From Seison nebaliae (Eukaryota; Rotifera; Pararotatoria; Seisonacea; Seisonidae), in assembly GCA_023231475.1 (NCBI GenBank), contig JALJEE010001395.1, forward strand, positions 1 through 44,952: 44,952 nt of DNA, written 5' to 3'. Each line of letters begins with the position of its first letter. Position 1 is the stretch's first letter. Position numbers and translations under genes: made by a program. Shown here piece after piece: positions 1-9,217 of the stretch. The notes under the pieces are model-generated. The model was not told where the DNA came from, searched no databases, and saw only the letters and a list, made by a program, of their open reading frames with translations.

Positions 1-148
1 CCGACCTAGTAATTATGATCCATCAGCTGGCCGTTGGTCCGTTGCGGCCTAGTTTCACATTCTTTGCGTGTTTGTCCTGGCTTCTTTATCTTTGATTTAT
101 TGTCCATTATGATGTTGCATACTTTATTAGTTGATGCGTCGTTTAGTG

Positions 149-1121
149 TCATCTGGGATTCTTATATGACTTTGACTGATTACAGATTATATATTTGATT
201 ATTTCATTCATGGAAGAGAAATGGATATCGTGAAATTCTTGTGCTATCGAGGTTATTGCACGTAACCTCTCTGGTAACGCGACACTTACTAAATCTTTCC
301 ACATGCGCGTTGGGATACGATTTTGGTTGAAGTATAATTTGACTCCGGAACTCCAATTTAATATTGATTCTCCATCTGTCATATTTGGAACCTGCAAAGA
401 GCCAACGACGATATTCTCTTTCTCCTCATCTTTTATATTGTGATATATTATCTTTTTTTGATTTCTGGTGGTTCTTTGGACCATTTGGATTTTAAATGTT
501 CAATATCATCTTCCTCTAGCTCTTCCAATATTATTTGTAAATTTTTCAGACACTTCAGTCTTCTGTCGAATTGGGTATCCGGAATTGTCTGAAGTATTTT
601 CTCCAATGCCTTCAGTACGTAAAATATATTCCATTCATCCGGTCCGTTTATTTCCCCTAAAGCTGATAGACACTTAAATTGAATTTGTTTGAATTTAGTC
701 GCCCATTTTTTTACCAATTCGATGTTAGATTCTCCTTCCTATGATCTTCTTTTGGTTGGGTAGAGCATAATTAGAGAAAATTTTCGTTCGAAAACGACAG
801 GAAATATGACAATATCGTCATTTTGACACATATCAAAGGCTTCTGTCAAATTTCCGATTGTAAAAAATTTCTTCGAAAGATTGATATTCGATTTTTTGTC
901 CTCCCAAATCTTCGAGAAATTGTTGAAATATTTCATTTCTTCGTCAAATTTGTATTGATTAATCTTTAGTGACTGGACGATTTATCTATTGTTCGGTCTT
1001 TCTCCAGAATCGATAATCTCATGTTAATATTGTTCAATTGATCCGACATTCTTGTTAAACAATCAAGAATTGTATTTTGTGGTGGTTCGGACGCTGCGTG
1101 GTCGCCATGTTGTGGATACAT
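149..1121 (-). pseudogene. Gag-like retroelement remnant
   Basis: Broken minus-strand coding block read as successive open pieces. A short N-terminal piece starts at an ATG at 1121 and contains a coiled-coil-like stretch of Met, Asn and Leu. It is followed by pieces at 936-739, 717-448 and 484-149. The last piece has an NWSSGVKLYF-type segment followed by basic and helical sequence, as in capsid regions of LTR-retrotransposon Gag proteins. Frameshifts and stops separate the pieces, and no protease or reverse transcriptase follows before the window edge. The assignment is from overall character and not from a diagnostic motif such as a zinc knuckle, so another element class is possible. Confidence 0.4.
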
Positions 1122-1340
1122 GTTTTAAACCGAGATTTTAGAAGATTCAAACAGAAAAGTGGAAACGAATAGATATAAATATGTAAGAGGTCTAAACATA
1201 ACCCAGACAATGGCAAGACGAAAAGACAGTTAGGTCATGAAGAAATAAAGAAAATATTAATAATAATTAAAAGAGTCGCTCGCGCCGAAATGTCTTACTC
1301 ATCGTTCGTTTGATCTTTGCTCCCTCGACCCTCGATCATT

Positions 1341-1500
1341 CAAGAAACAATTCTCTCATGAACGTTAATTGATTAAATTCAATCAACTCATTGGAAACAA
1401 TTCTCTTTTGAATGTTAATTGATTAAATTCAATCAACTCATTAGAAACAATTATCTTGTGAACCCTAATTGATTAATTTCAATTAATTCATTAAGACAAA
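1341..1500. repeat. 50-bp tandem repeat, about three copies
   Basis: A unit of about 50 bp beginning GAAACAATT and containing TTAATTGATTAAATTCAAT repeats three times, starting near 1344, 1394 and 1444. The first two copies are nearly identical and the third is more diverged. The array lies between the minus-strand Gag-like block and a plus-strand Gag-like start, and probably belongs to an LTR or other non-coding end of a retroelement. Confidence 0.75.
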
Positions 1501-1840
1501 CACCAATCTTTCAATAACAATCTTGAATTAACGTAGGCTGACCAGCTTACAAATTGGTAGCAGCGAGTCTAACGATTACGCCACATTACCCACCCTCATC
1601 TTCAACACACAAATATAACCACAGTAACAAATATTTCAATCGAATATGGATGAAAATCCGAAAAAAGTCAATCCGTTTATGGAATCCATACCAATTCGAC
1701 AAAGGAATATGCGACGAAAAATAAAATAATGAAAATGGGTTCTTCACAACGATCCATATCCATCGAATTATTACAAATCCAGATGCAAGATATTCATAAA
1801 CTTATTATAAATAAGAAATTCTATTTTAACATCAACTGAA
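1500..1840 (+). mobile_element. possible LTR end, primer-binding site and Gag start
   Basis: Near 1551-1563 the sequence TTGGTAGCAGC resembles a primer-binding site pairing with the 3' end of initiator tRNA-Met (TGGTAGCAGAG expected). It follows a segment ending TTACA, which could be the end of an LTR. About 90 bp on, at 1647, an ATG opens a short frame that stops after 28 codons. A second open stretch with a Gln-rich segment follows in another frame at 1736. This looks like the decayed 5' part of a plus-strand LTR element. The match to the tRNA is imperfect, so confidence is low. Confidence 0.3.
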
Positions 1841-2095
1841 GAAAAGGGATGACATGGTGCATTACCATCTACACCTGTACCCAAGCAGGTTCTTTTATTC
1901 GTGGAAGGTATACAGGTATTTTTAGAACCTTTCGGTCTTCCCCTTCCTCTCTTGCCTTCACCAATTGGCTTTTCCGGCGCTTATCATAACCGATTATTCA
2001 TAACACAATCAACATTATTGTCAATTACGGATAACTCTTCGTCGTCCACATCATCAGAATTATTAAACAATTTATTAATATTCAAAGACATGTTA
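1830..2095 (-). pseudogene. AT-hook protein fragment of a transposable element
   Basis: Minus-strand reading from an ATG at 2095 gives an acidic N-terminus rich in Asn and Asp. After a stop or shift it gives a GKRGRGRPKGSKN segment, a canonical AT-hook, and then a Cys/His-containing stretch ending VDVKIEFL. About 45 bp at its distal end (1809-1856) recur almost exactly at 3090-3137, encoding the same peptide. The repeated fragments and internal stops point to a transposon protein and not a host gene. The family was not identified. Confidence 0.45.
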
Positions 2096-2099
2096 AAAA

Positions 2100-2254
2100 A
2101 AGAATGATTGTTACTTTTATTTAGTATTTTATCAATTTTATTCTTTGGGTGTAATTTCTAACTTACAAGTTGGAGTACAGTGTTAGTTTTGAGTCAATAT
2201 CGACTAATCTTATAGACTCATTTTTTTTTAAATAGTTAAATTTGAGTTATACTC
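2100..2254. repeat. left arm of a 154-bp inverted repeat
   Basis: This segment is matched in reverse complement by 5455-5606, including shared runs such as TTCTTTGGGTGTAATTTCTA and AGTTTTGAGTCAATATCGAC, with small indels. Both matches stop abruptly at each end (AAGAATGATTG outer, GAGTTATACTC inner). The arms enclose 3.2 kb holding the hAT fragment, the lysozyme gene and a LINE piece. Confidence 0.85.
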
Positions 2255-3089
2255 ACAATAGGGAAGGATATAATTAATCTTGAGTATGATTGTGATATTT
2301 TTGATGATGAACGAAATTCATTATTTTAATAAAACAGTTATCTTCTAATTATTATTTTTTCCCTTATGTATGTGAATTACTAGATATACGTACATTATTT
2401 AGTCACTAGCTGAATTATTTACTCAGAAATTCGTGTATCTCAAATATTACTCCATTCAATTTGTCATTCGGCAAAATCACAATCGTATCAGTAACAGAAT
2501 AAATACGTAGCTTCTCATTATCCTTGAGTTGAATTGTGTAATCAAAATAAAAATTACGACATTGTTTCTAACAAATTGTTTCTTGTTATTTTTTAAGTTG
2601 CAACACGTTTTCCCAGAACTGACAAAAATATAATTAACATGTAATTTTTTACGAATACAATGTCAACTATGATATTTTACAAATTGATATCATGTAAACA
2701 TTAAAGATAAATAGAACACTTTAATTGAACCAAACATAATAATATTATTCTAATACTATGATTGGAAAATGTTCATTTATATTTATTTTTTAAAATTATT
2801 TTTCAGAAAAAATGTAAAATTTGAACACGCAAATGTTTTGGAAATATTTAACTTCAATAATCTTTTACTAATTTTAGATATTTGAAATTTGGATATTAAA
2901 TTTCATTTTAATATATTCAAATCGAAATATATAAAAGAAGAATAAAATAAAGTACTAAAGTGCTCAATAATTTTCAGTTATAGATGTATGAAATTGTAAA
3001 AATAGAAATTAAGGAATTTGAAGTTTTTAGGAAACAAAATAATTTTATTTTAATTATTTTCTATAGAAGTTACTTCTTTTGAAATTTGA
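2255..3089. other. AT-rich non-coding stretch
   Basis: No open frame, RNA gene or clear repeat was recognised. Composition is very AT-rich with homopolymer A and T runs. It is probably old transposon debris or spacer. Confidence 0.5.
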
Positions 3090-3302
3090 AAATAAGAAAT
3101 TCTATTTTAACATCAACTGAAGAAAATGGATGACATTTTCATAGATCAATTGCCGTTGGAGAATGTAACGATTTATTCATCATCAGCTGAATTAAAAAAG
3201 TTTATACATCGAAAGTTTTGGAGAAGGGAATTACAAAAATTCGATTTGGTAAATTTCCTCAACAATGTAATATCAATTCAACGAGGTTAGTTACTAATTT
3301 TA

Positions 3303-3650
3303 TGTCCTTCCATCTGGTTAGATGACCTTCCATCCTTTCCAAAGCTAAGGAAAAAAACATTTCCTTCGAGGCATCAAAAATCCTTAAAAAAAGAAATCGA
3401 TAAATATGATGGTTATTGTCCGAACGAAAAATCATATCTCGATTTTTGGAATAAGTCACCCAATTTAAACCAACTATCTAAAGTTACACAAATTGTAATT
3501 GCCGTATCTGTAACTTCATTATCTTGTGAACAATTGTTCAGCTCATCCGAAAATGTATTTACGAAAAAACGATCAAATTTAACTGATAAAAATTTATCGC
3601 TTCTATCATTTCTACACAATAACAAATCTTCGATTATGAAAACTTTATAA
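3303..3650 (+). pseudogene. hAT transposase C-terminal fragment
   Basis: An open plus-strand frame ends at a stop at 3648-3650. It contains LDFWNKSP, then about 25 residues on SLSCEQLFSSSENVFTKKR, then LSLLSFLHNN. This is the hAT-family C-terminal dimerisation domain: a Trp-containing block, then S-x-x-CE-x-x-FS and a basic KR segment. Upstream coding similarity may extend to about 3127, possibly interrupted by an intron or decay, and the catalytic core and the BED zinc finger are absent here. Minus-strand open frames over the same bases are shadows. The copy is 5'-truncated and therefore non-autonomous. Confidence 0.75.
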
Positions 3651-4352
3651 ATTACTATTTTTGATTTTGATAATATTTTCATTTACATTTTATTCCTTTT
3701 TTTGTATCTATATAAAAATTTTTATTCCTAATAAAATATATTTTTCCCCCTATCATAATTTTTCAACGAATATATTGTCCCTGTACTATTCTGTCCGTTA
3801 AAGTAGTAAAAGGACTTTCAAAAAAATGTTGCTTCGCCGTCCCTTTTTTTCTCCTTTTCTTTCCTTCACTTCGTTTACCTTCGCGAAGTGGGACTATGTA
3901 TAGTTCGCTGAAATGGTCTAAGAATGGAAAGAAAATGGTCTTTGCTATTTTATTAACCTTCTTAATCAGTTATTTGATAGTTGATATTAACCTTGATGCC
4001 CATCCATTACAACACCTAAACTCTAATAAGTGTTATTCTGAACTATAGTACTTTCTTTACTTTTCTTTGGTGTTTGATAAGTAGCAACAAAAAAAATGAA
4101 TAAAACATAAAATTCTAAATTCAAAAGTTTATAGATCAAACTAACACAACTGTTTTCTGAATATTTTTGGACCTTTTAGAAGAGAGAATTAAATTTGTCC
4201 ATCTGAATTTTATTTACGTCAATTATGCAATAATTATTATAGATGTTATTATTATGTTAGATTGAATGGGAAAATAAACATGTGGGGGCAGATTTATACC
4301 TACTATAAATAAGTGACGACGTTCATCAGTAACATGAAATTATTCTTACAGA
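3651..4352. other. intergenic spacer upstream of the lysozyme gene
   Basis: AT-rich with a short GC-richer patch near 3830-3905. No gene was seen. A TATAAATAAG-like sequence at about 4305, some 48 bp before the lysozyme ATG, could be its core promoter. A pyrimidine-AG site (TTATTCTTACAG) ends one base before the ATG. Confidence 0.4.
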
Positions 4353-4843
4353 ATGCAATTTTTTATTTTCTTAATCAGCTTGTTTCTCCTAGGTTATTTT
4401 CTAAATAAAGTTCTTTCTTCTACTTACACCATGGTGTTTAGGTTCGAGTAATGCAGCTATTAGTAGTACTTGTATGAAATGCATCTGTAAAATTGAAAGT
4501 GGGTGTCGTGCTTTACCTTGTGCTTTTGATGTAAATTCATTATCCTGTGGATATTATCAAATAAAGGAAGCTTACTGGATTGATTGTGGACGACCTGGTG
4601 GTTCATGGAAATCTTGTTCTCTCAGTAAAAGCTGTGCAGACTCTTGTGTCAAAAAATATATGGCTCGATATGGTTAATAAACTTTTAATTCTTTCTGATT
4701 TAAATTTTTCGATTTTAGGTACATTCTGTACTAAGGGACGAACACCAACTTGTAGCGATTATGCTAGAATCCATAATGGAGGACCATACGGATGTCGTTC
4801 ATCTGCTACATTAGGATATGCCAACAAAGTCAAACATTGTTAA
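4353..4843 (+). CDS. i-type (invertebrate, destabilase-like) lysozyme
   Basis: Three exons, 4353-4392, 4442-4672 and 4719-4843, give 131 residues. Introns are 49 and 46 nt and both split Gly codons. The first 18 residues or so form a hydrophobic signal peptide ending near SNA, so the enzyme is secreted. The mature part carries CICKIESGC, then SLSCGYYQIK, then YWIDCGRPGG and many cysteines. In i-type lysozymes the Glu of CICxxESGC and the Asp about a dozen residues later are catalytic; both are present here. The family hydrolyses peptidoglycan in digestion or defence, and some members also have isopeptidase activity. The start was chosen because it alone gives a signal peptide in frame with the domain. 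The gene is intact although surrounded by transposon remains. Confidence 0.92.
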
Positions 4844-5016
4844 TTGTGATTTGAGTTTAAGAGATCATAGCTTTATATTTTTATTACCACGTTATATTAT
4901 ATAATAAAATATATCGTTCCCTAAATAATTTTTTAAAAGCATGGTTAAATTGACAACATAAATTTATATATATAATGATATAGTATTCATGTTCATTAAT
5001 TTGGGATCAAGTTTCA

Positions 5017-5432
5017 TCAGCATTTGGTGAATGAGGCGCGATCAATTGACAAAAATGAACGTTGTGTACATAAGGAAATGGTTTCCAACGAGTATAGTGG
5101 AAAAACTAAACTCTTAAAAAATTTTGGACGTAATTTTAAAGGAACGAATTTCGTCTTGGGAGAGAAAGAGAAAAATGATCTGCATAATTTGTTTCGAATG
5201 TGATCCAAGGCGAAAGAGGAGAGACAACGGAGATCGATGGTTGAACCAAGAAAGATAGTTGAGGATTTAAGCAGAATTGAGGAGAAAGAACGCTTGCCTG
5301 TTCATAATAGGAGGGATTTATGGATACCCCCATCTGGGAGAGAAGAAAAGATAATTGTCGATATGACCGTTTCAGATGACGGAGAGAACGGTCTACGATC
5401 ACGATGTCATCTGCATAAACCATAACATCCAA
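5017..5432 (-). pseudogene. LINE reverse transcriptase fragment with YADD box
   Basis: A minus-strand frame beginning near 5432 contains MVYADDIVIV, the YxDD catalytic box of reverse transcriptases, followed by the usual basic helix. A second frame (5208-5017) continues with VFPLYSLETISLC and QRSFLSIDRA, which match almost word for word a piece of the LINE copy at 16081-16170 (LVLPLYSLEIIFLC, HRSFLSLDRA). Frame changes between the two blocks show decay. It is a 5'- and 3'-truncated copy of the same non-LTR family seen at 15.5-16.6 and 42.8-43.2 kb. Confidence 0.75.
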
Positions 5433-5454
5433 GTAATTGAGTAGTATAACAATC

Positions 5455-5606
5455 GAGTATAACTCAAATTTAATAATTTTTTTATAAAAAAAAATAATCT
5501 ATAAGACTTAGTCGATATTGACTCAAAACTAACAAACTTGTAAGTTAGAAATTACACCCAAAGAATAAAATTGATAAAGTAATAAATAAAAGTAACAATC
5601 ATTCTT
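5455..5606. repeat. right arm of the 154-bp inverted repeat
   Basis: Reverse complement of 2100-2254 with small indels. The inner boundary abuts the 5' edge of the LINE fragment and the outer boundary is followed by AT-rich spacer. The homology stops at AAGAATGATTG on the outside, as in the left arm. Confidence 0.85.
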
Positions 5607-6406
5607 CATTTCGATAATTTCTAATAAATTTTTAAGAGAGGTTATGAAATTTTCGGACAATCTAACTTTTCACAAATTTGGAATAAAAATAAGAATAATT
5701 ACCTCTATTTTTGCTCAATTGTCCGAAAATGTCGGAAAAATCTCTTGCTCAATTCCATAATCATGTTTTCTATAAAGCTTAATATCACGGACAAAATTTC
5801 GTCCTTTAACAACTCTGTATTTTGTAACTCCGTATTAAACTTTTCCTAACATTAAGAACAGGTCTCCGTGGTTTTATTTGTTGTTTTTTTCTCAACGTTC
5901 TATTAATTTCATGAAGGTTCCTGGCATCCTTTTTAAGCTTTGGGACAGTTTGTAATCTTCTAAAAAAGAAAGCACAGTTTTTAGCCTTACAGCATAATGA
6001 AAAGATAACAGTTAAAATAAAAGATTATATATTATAAAATAAAAACCATACTAGAAAGATTTCGATAACAGTTGTTAACCCATAATTAGAACAATTTTTA
6101 ATATTGTTTTTTATTTTTTTTCTAAGTAACCGAATATCTTTGGAATAACGGAAATATAAAATTGCTAAACAGTTATAAAAACAAACATAGATTAAAAACC
6201 ACAAGACATATCATAATTAGCAATGAATTGCTGAAAATTTCAAGAGAATTGGAATACAATTTTGTTTCGAAAACGAATAAATTAAATTTTAACTTTTCTT
6301 TTTTTTATATATTTTCAATTTTCATATTTTCTATCATTTGATGAAAGAGAAATTAAATAATTGAGATAAAATTGTTTAAAAAGCATTGTTGAAACAATTT
6401 CTCAAT
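5607..6406. other. AT-rich intergenic spacer
   Basis: No gene recognised. A few TTCGGACA/TGTCCGAA words occur near 5652-5740. The last 100 bp are the presumed promoter of the gene starting at 6407. Confidence 0.4.
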
Positions 6407-7798
6407 ATGAACAAGAGGGCTAAGGAAGCAGATCAACTGACTTATCAACAGTTGGTTCTATTGCATCGGTCATTATATCCATTGGCTGTGAAGGAACCTA
6501 GCCAGCTTTATCCATCGCTTTTTGGTGGTCGTCTAAATGGAATGGTAGAATATGGGACGTATGCTTATAACGATGCTTTTAAAGAATTATATCAATGTAA
6601 AAGTCAACGACCACGGATCGAAACTGGAACACTTAGAGGTACCGCCACCGAATGGATTAATGACATGAAAACTTATAATAAGTTTCAAACATTTCCCCCT
6701 AAATTACACATTTTCGAAGGAGTAAAAGACTGGATTAATGAACAAGAAGAAGAAAAAGAAGCAGCAACAAAAACCAAAAGTAAGGTATGTATTTTATTTT
6801 ATTTAAACATTCCAAATTATCGTTTGAATAGTCCAAAAAATCACAATCATCAATGAAGTATCAGTCTGTAATTACGAAATCACAATTTACAAATGAAGAA
6901 GTTAAATCGAAAGAACCTAAAAAACCAAAACCACAGAAAGAGATAATTGAATTATCAACATTATTGAATAAGCAACATAAGAAATTTATTAATAATCAAA
7001 AGGAACAAATGTGCAAAAAAATCGACATGTATCGTGGAACATTGTTTAATGAAGATAAAGATAAAGAACGATTTCATTATCAAATTCCTGAAAAAAAAGT
7101 GAAGTATAAAGTCAAACAGCCGTTGTTTTCTTTACAGAAGATTAATTCTAGGTTAAATTTTGATCTTACATCTCACAGAATTATTTAAAATAATGAATAG
7201 GAATGAAGTATTACCTAAATTAAATTTGGTGAAAGATCCAGCAAGAACATCTTCCATCTTTAGTCAGGAAGAAAAAGTTCATAGTGCAGACCGAGTGCAA
7301 TTAAACGAACGCCTTAAAGACTACTTAAATGTTGGGAGGAAAGGCTCTCTTAATTATTTGAAGAACAATAAATTCCAAGAAATACCGATGCGTTCCGAAA
7401 TGATGGACAATAAAGAAATTGATAAAGTTCTGAATAACATTGAAAATTGGTCATTACCTCCACGTCCTATTGCAACGTTATATACTCCAATTTTATATTC
7501 GGTGGAAAAAGTTTTACCGAAAACTTGTTTGAGTGATACTTATAGTGACATTGGAACGATGAAGTATAAGAAGGATCGGGCTAGACGAACTAAAGCGAAT
7601 ACAGTGAACAGTCCGTTGACTGTGCAAGAAATATTTGTGAGAGATCATTTGTTGATCATTCGAAGAGTTCTTCTTCTTCTTCTCTGATTTAATGTCATTT
7701 CATAAAAACAGGTATATTTCGAATATTTGAATGTTGCACCTACTCGAACACTTAATCGAGTAACAGTTAATTATCCTCCACAACGTTTAGAAGCATAA
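6407..7798 (+). CDS. basic/charged protein of unknown function, 406 aa
   Basis: Four exons, 6407-6784, 6832-7151, 7201-7636 and 7712-7798, keep one frame through 406 residues. The introns are 47, 49 and 75 nt. The N-terminal 110 residues look globular, with Tyr- and Gly-rich segments such as YPSLFGG and EYGTYAYNDAF. They are followed by a Lys/Glu-rich probably helical middle, then a second mixed region rich in Pro, Ile and Tyr (LPPRPIATLYTPILYS). No signal peptide or membrane segment is seen. I do not recognise the family. The gene is followed after 85 bp by a small ORF and then another gene on the same strand. The ATG at 6407 was chosen as the first in frame. Exon 3 begins at a second in-frame possible acceptor, because the nearer AG would give an immediate stop. 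Confidence 0.65.
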
Positions 7799-7883
7799 AC
7801 TAAACAAGAAGAAAATGTAATGAAAAATGTAACATGGATTTCGTTTCAATGTAATTTTGTTTTGCTAAGTTTAGTTTCTTAAA

Positions 7884-8045
7884 ATGGCTGAGCGTCAAAC
7901 TTCAAAGATCGCTACAGTCTTGGACGATAATGATAAGAAGTACGGTGTATTCCAACCACCATATATATACGATTTTCCTGACAAAATAAAAGCGGTGATG
8001 AAGACATTAGTTGATCGGTGGAATCAATTTGCTCGTTTACAATAA
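7884..8045 (+). CDS. small ORF, 53 aa
   Basis: An ATG at 7884 opens 53 codons ending at a TAA at 8043. The peptide has a polar N-terminus, then FQPPYIYDFPDKI and a short amphipathic helix ending WNQFARLQ. It has no signal or membrane segment. Codon use is like that of its neighbours. A pyrimidine-rich AG site (GTTTTGCTAAGTTTAG) ends 9 bp before the ATG. It sits 85 bp after the stop of the upstream gene and 172 bp before the next start. It could be a genuine small protein, or an exon of a neighbouring gene. Confidence 0.4.
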   Translation: MAERQTSKIATVLDDNDKKYGVFQPPYIYDFPDKIKAVMKTLVDRWNQFARLQ

Positions 8046-8217
8046 ATTCTTCTAATTTTCCATGAAACTTTCTAATGGAGTTTCTTTTCTTTTATTCTCC
8101 TTTTTGTTGAGAATTATTTATATACAATTATAAATTTATAAATAATTATTAGAATATCCTATTAATTATTATTATATATAATTATAAAATATTTTAGCCG
8201 AATCGTATAGCGTTGTA

Positions 8218-8902
8218 ATGAATCAGAATTTCAATGATCCTCCATTTCCCCCTATCGTCTTAACAAAGAAAGGTTTCATTAATTCTCTCAATTTTCTCGT
8301 TTCACATTTTTCAAAGTAACTTCTGTTAATTCTGCATATTTGTCCCAAAAGATTGTGGCTAAAAAGATAGGGATGATTATTTATGAGATGACGTCCTTAA
8401 AAATTTATAATACTCTTACCAACAAAGGTTTGAGAGCAATATAAAATATTGTTAAATGACTTTTCTTTTGCAAATGAAAGGAATTAAATTATTTCTCGAC
8501 TTCGCCGACGTCTTGTCAACATTCATCGAACATTTAACGGAGGATACAGATAATTTGGAGGATCAACTATGGAATTCACGTACCGATGGTAATAAAGCTA
8601 CTACTATTCCCGAACTTACAAGTTCCCAACATTCGATGGACATGCATTCGATCGATTCACATAGAAGTAATAAGATCGAATTGGAGAAACTACAGACGAA
8701 CGAAATTAAATTGAGATTGGCATTAGAAGATGAACGAAAATTATTTCCTTACGATGAAGCCGAGTATAATCTGAATAAGAAGAAGGAATTGAAAAAGAAA
8801 ACAATGACTAACGAAGCAATGGCAAGAAAGATTAAAGCCGATAAAAGAAAGAAACGTCAAAAAATTATATTTAGAGATATCGATGTTGAGGATAACGATT
8901 AA
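8218..8902 (+). CDS. acidic-middle, basic-tailed protein of unknown function, 195 aa
   Basis: Exons 8218-8272, 8317-8427 and 8481-8902 join in frame. The introns are 44 and 53 nt, both with GTT donors and AAAG acceptors. The N-terminal half is hydrophobic and helical but has no obvious signal peptide (FLDFADVLSTFIEHLTED). The middle is Ser/His/Asp-rich. The C-terminus is a long Lys/Glu helix with a basic cluster (KADKRKKRQK) that could be a nuclear localisation signal, then an acidic end. No family recognised. An AATATTTTAG site lies 23 bp upstream of the ATG. Confidence 0.65.
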
Positions 8903-9217
8903 CTATCAATTCCACTATGACTATATTTACCAAATTTTAAATAAATAAAGTGTAATATAATTATATTAATCATTTAATTACTAATGAATAAGAAGAATTA
9001 TCATTCTTCTGACAAGCGAACTACCGAACTGCCAGCTCTCAAATTAGTTGAAAAAATTGGGAGGGATGTGAAAAATAATGTAAAAACACTATGCAAAAAA
9101 TTAGATGAGCAATTTTAACTTTAATTTTAACTGTGAGAATTATTCTGTTCATTTCATTAATAATTTTTATTTCTTTTTTCAAGATTTTTGAAGATATTTG
9201 AAGAAAATGAAGATTTT
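8903..9217. other. convergent intergenic spacer
   Basis: Lies between the plus-strand gene ending at 8902 and TRMT11 ending at 9218 on the minus strand. AATAAA at about 8942-8947 is a plausible polyadenylation signal for the former. Nothing else was recognised. Confidence 0.5.

Noticed and set aside
1543..1575. tRNA gene or fragment at the TTGGTAGCAGC sequence
   Set aside because: No cloverleaf can be drawn and no B box is seen; it fits a primer-binding site better.
3259..3682. Minus-strand open frames over the hAT fragment
   Set aside because: The plus strand encodes a recognisable hAT dimerisation domain over the same bases; the minus frames are shadows.
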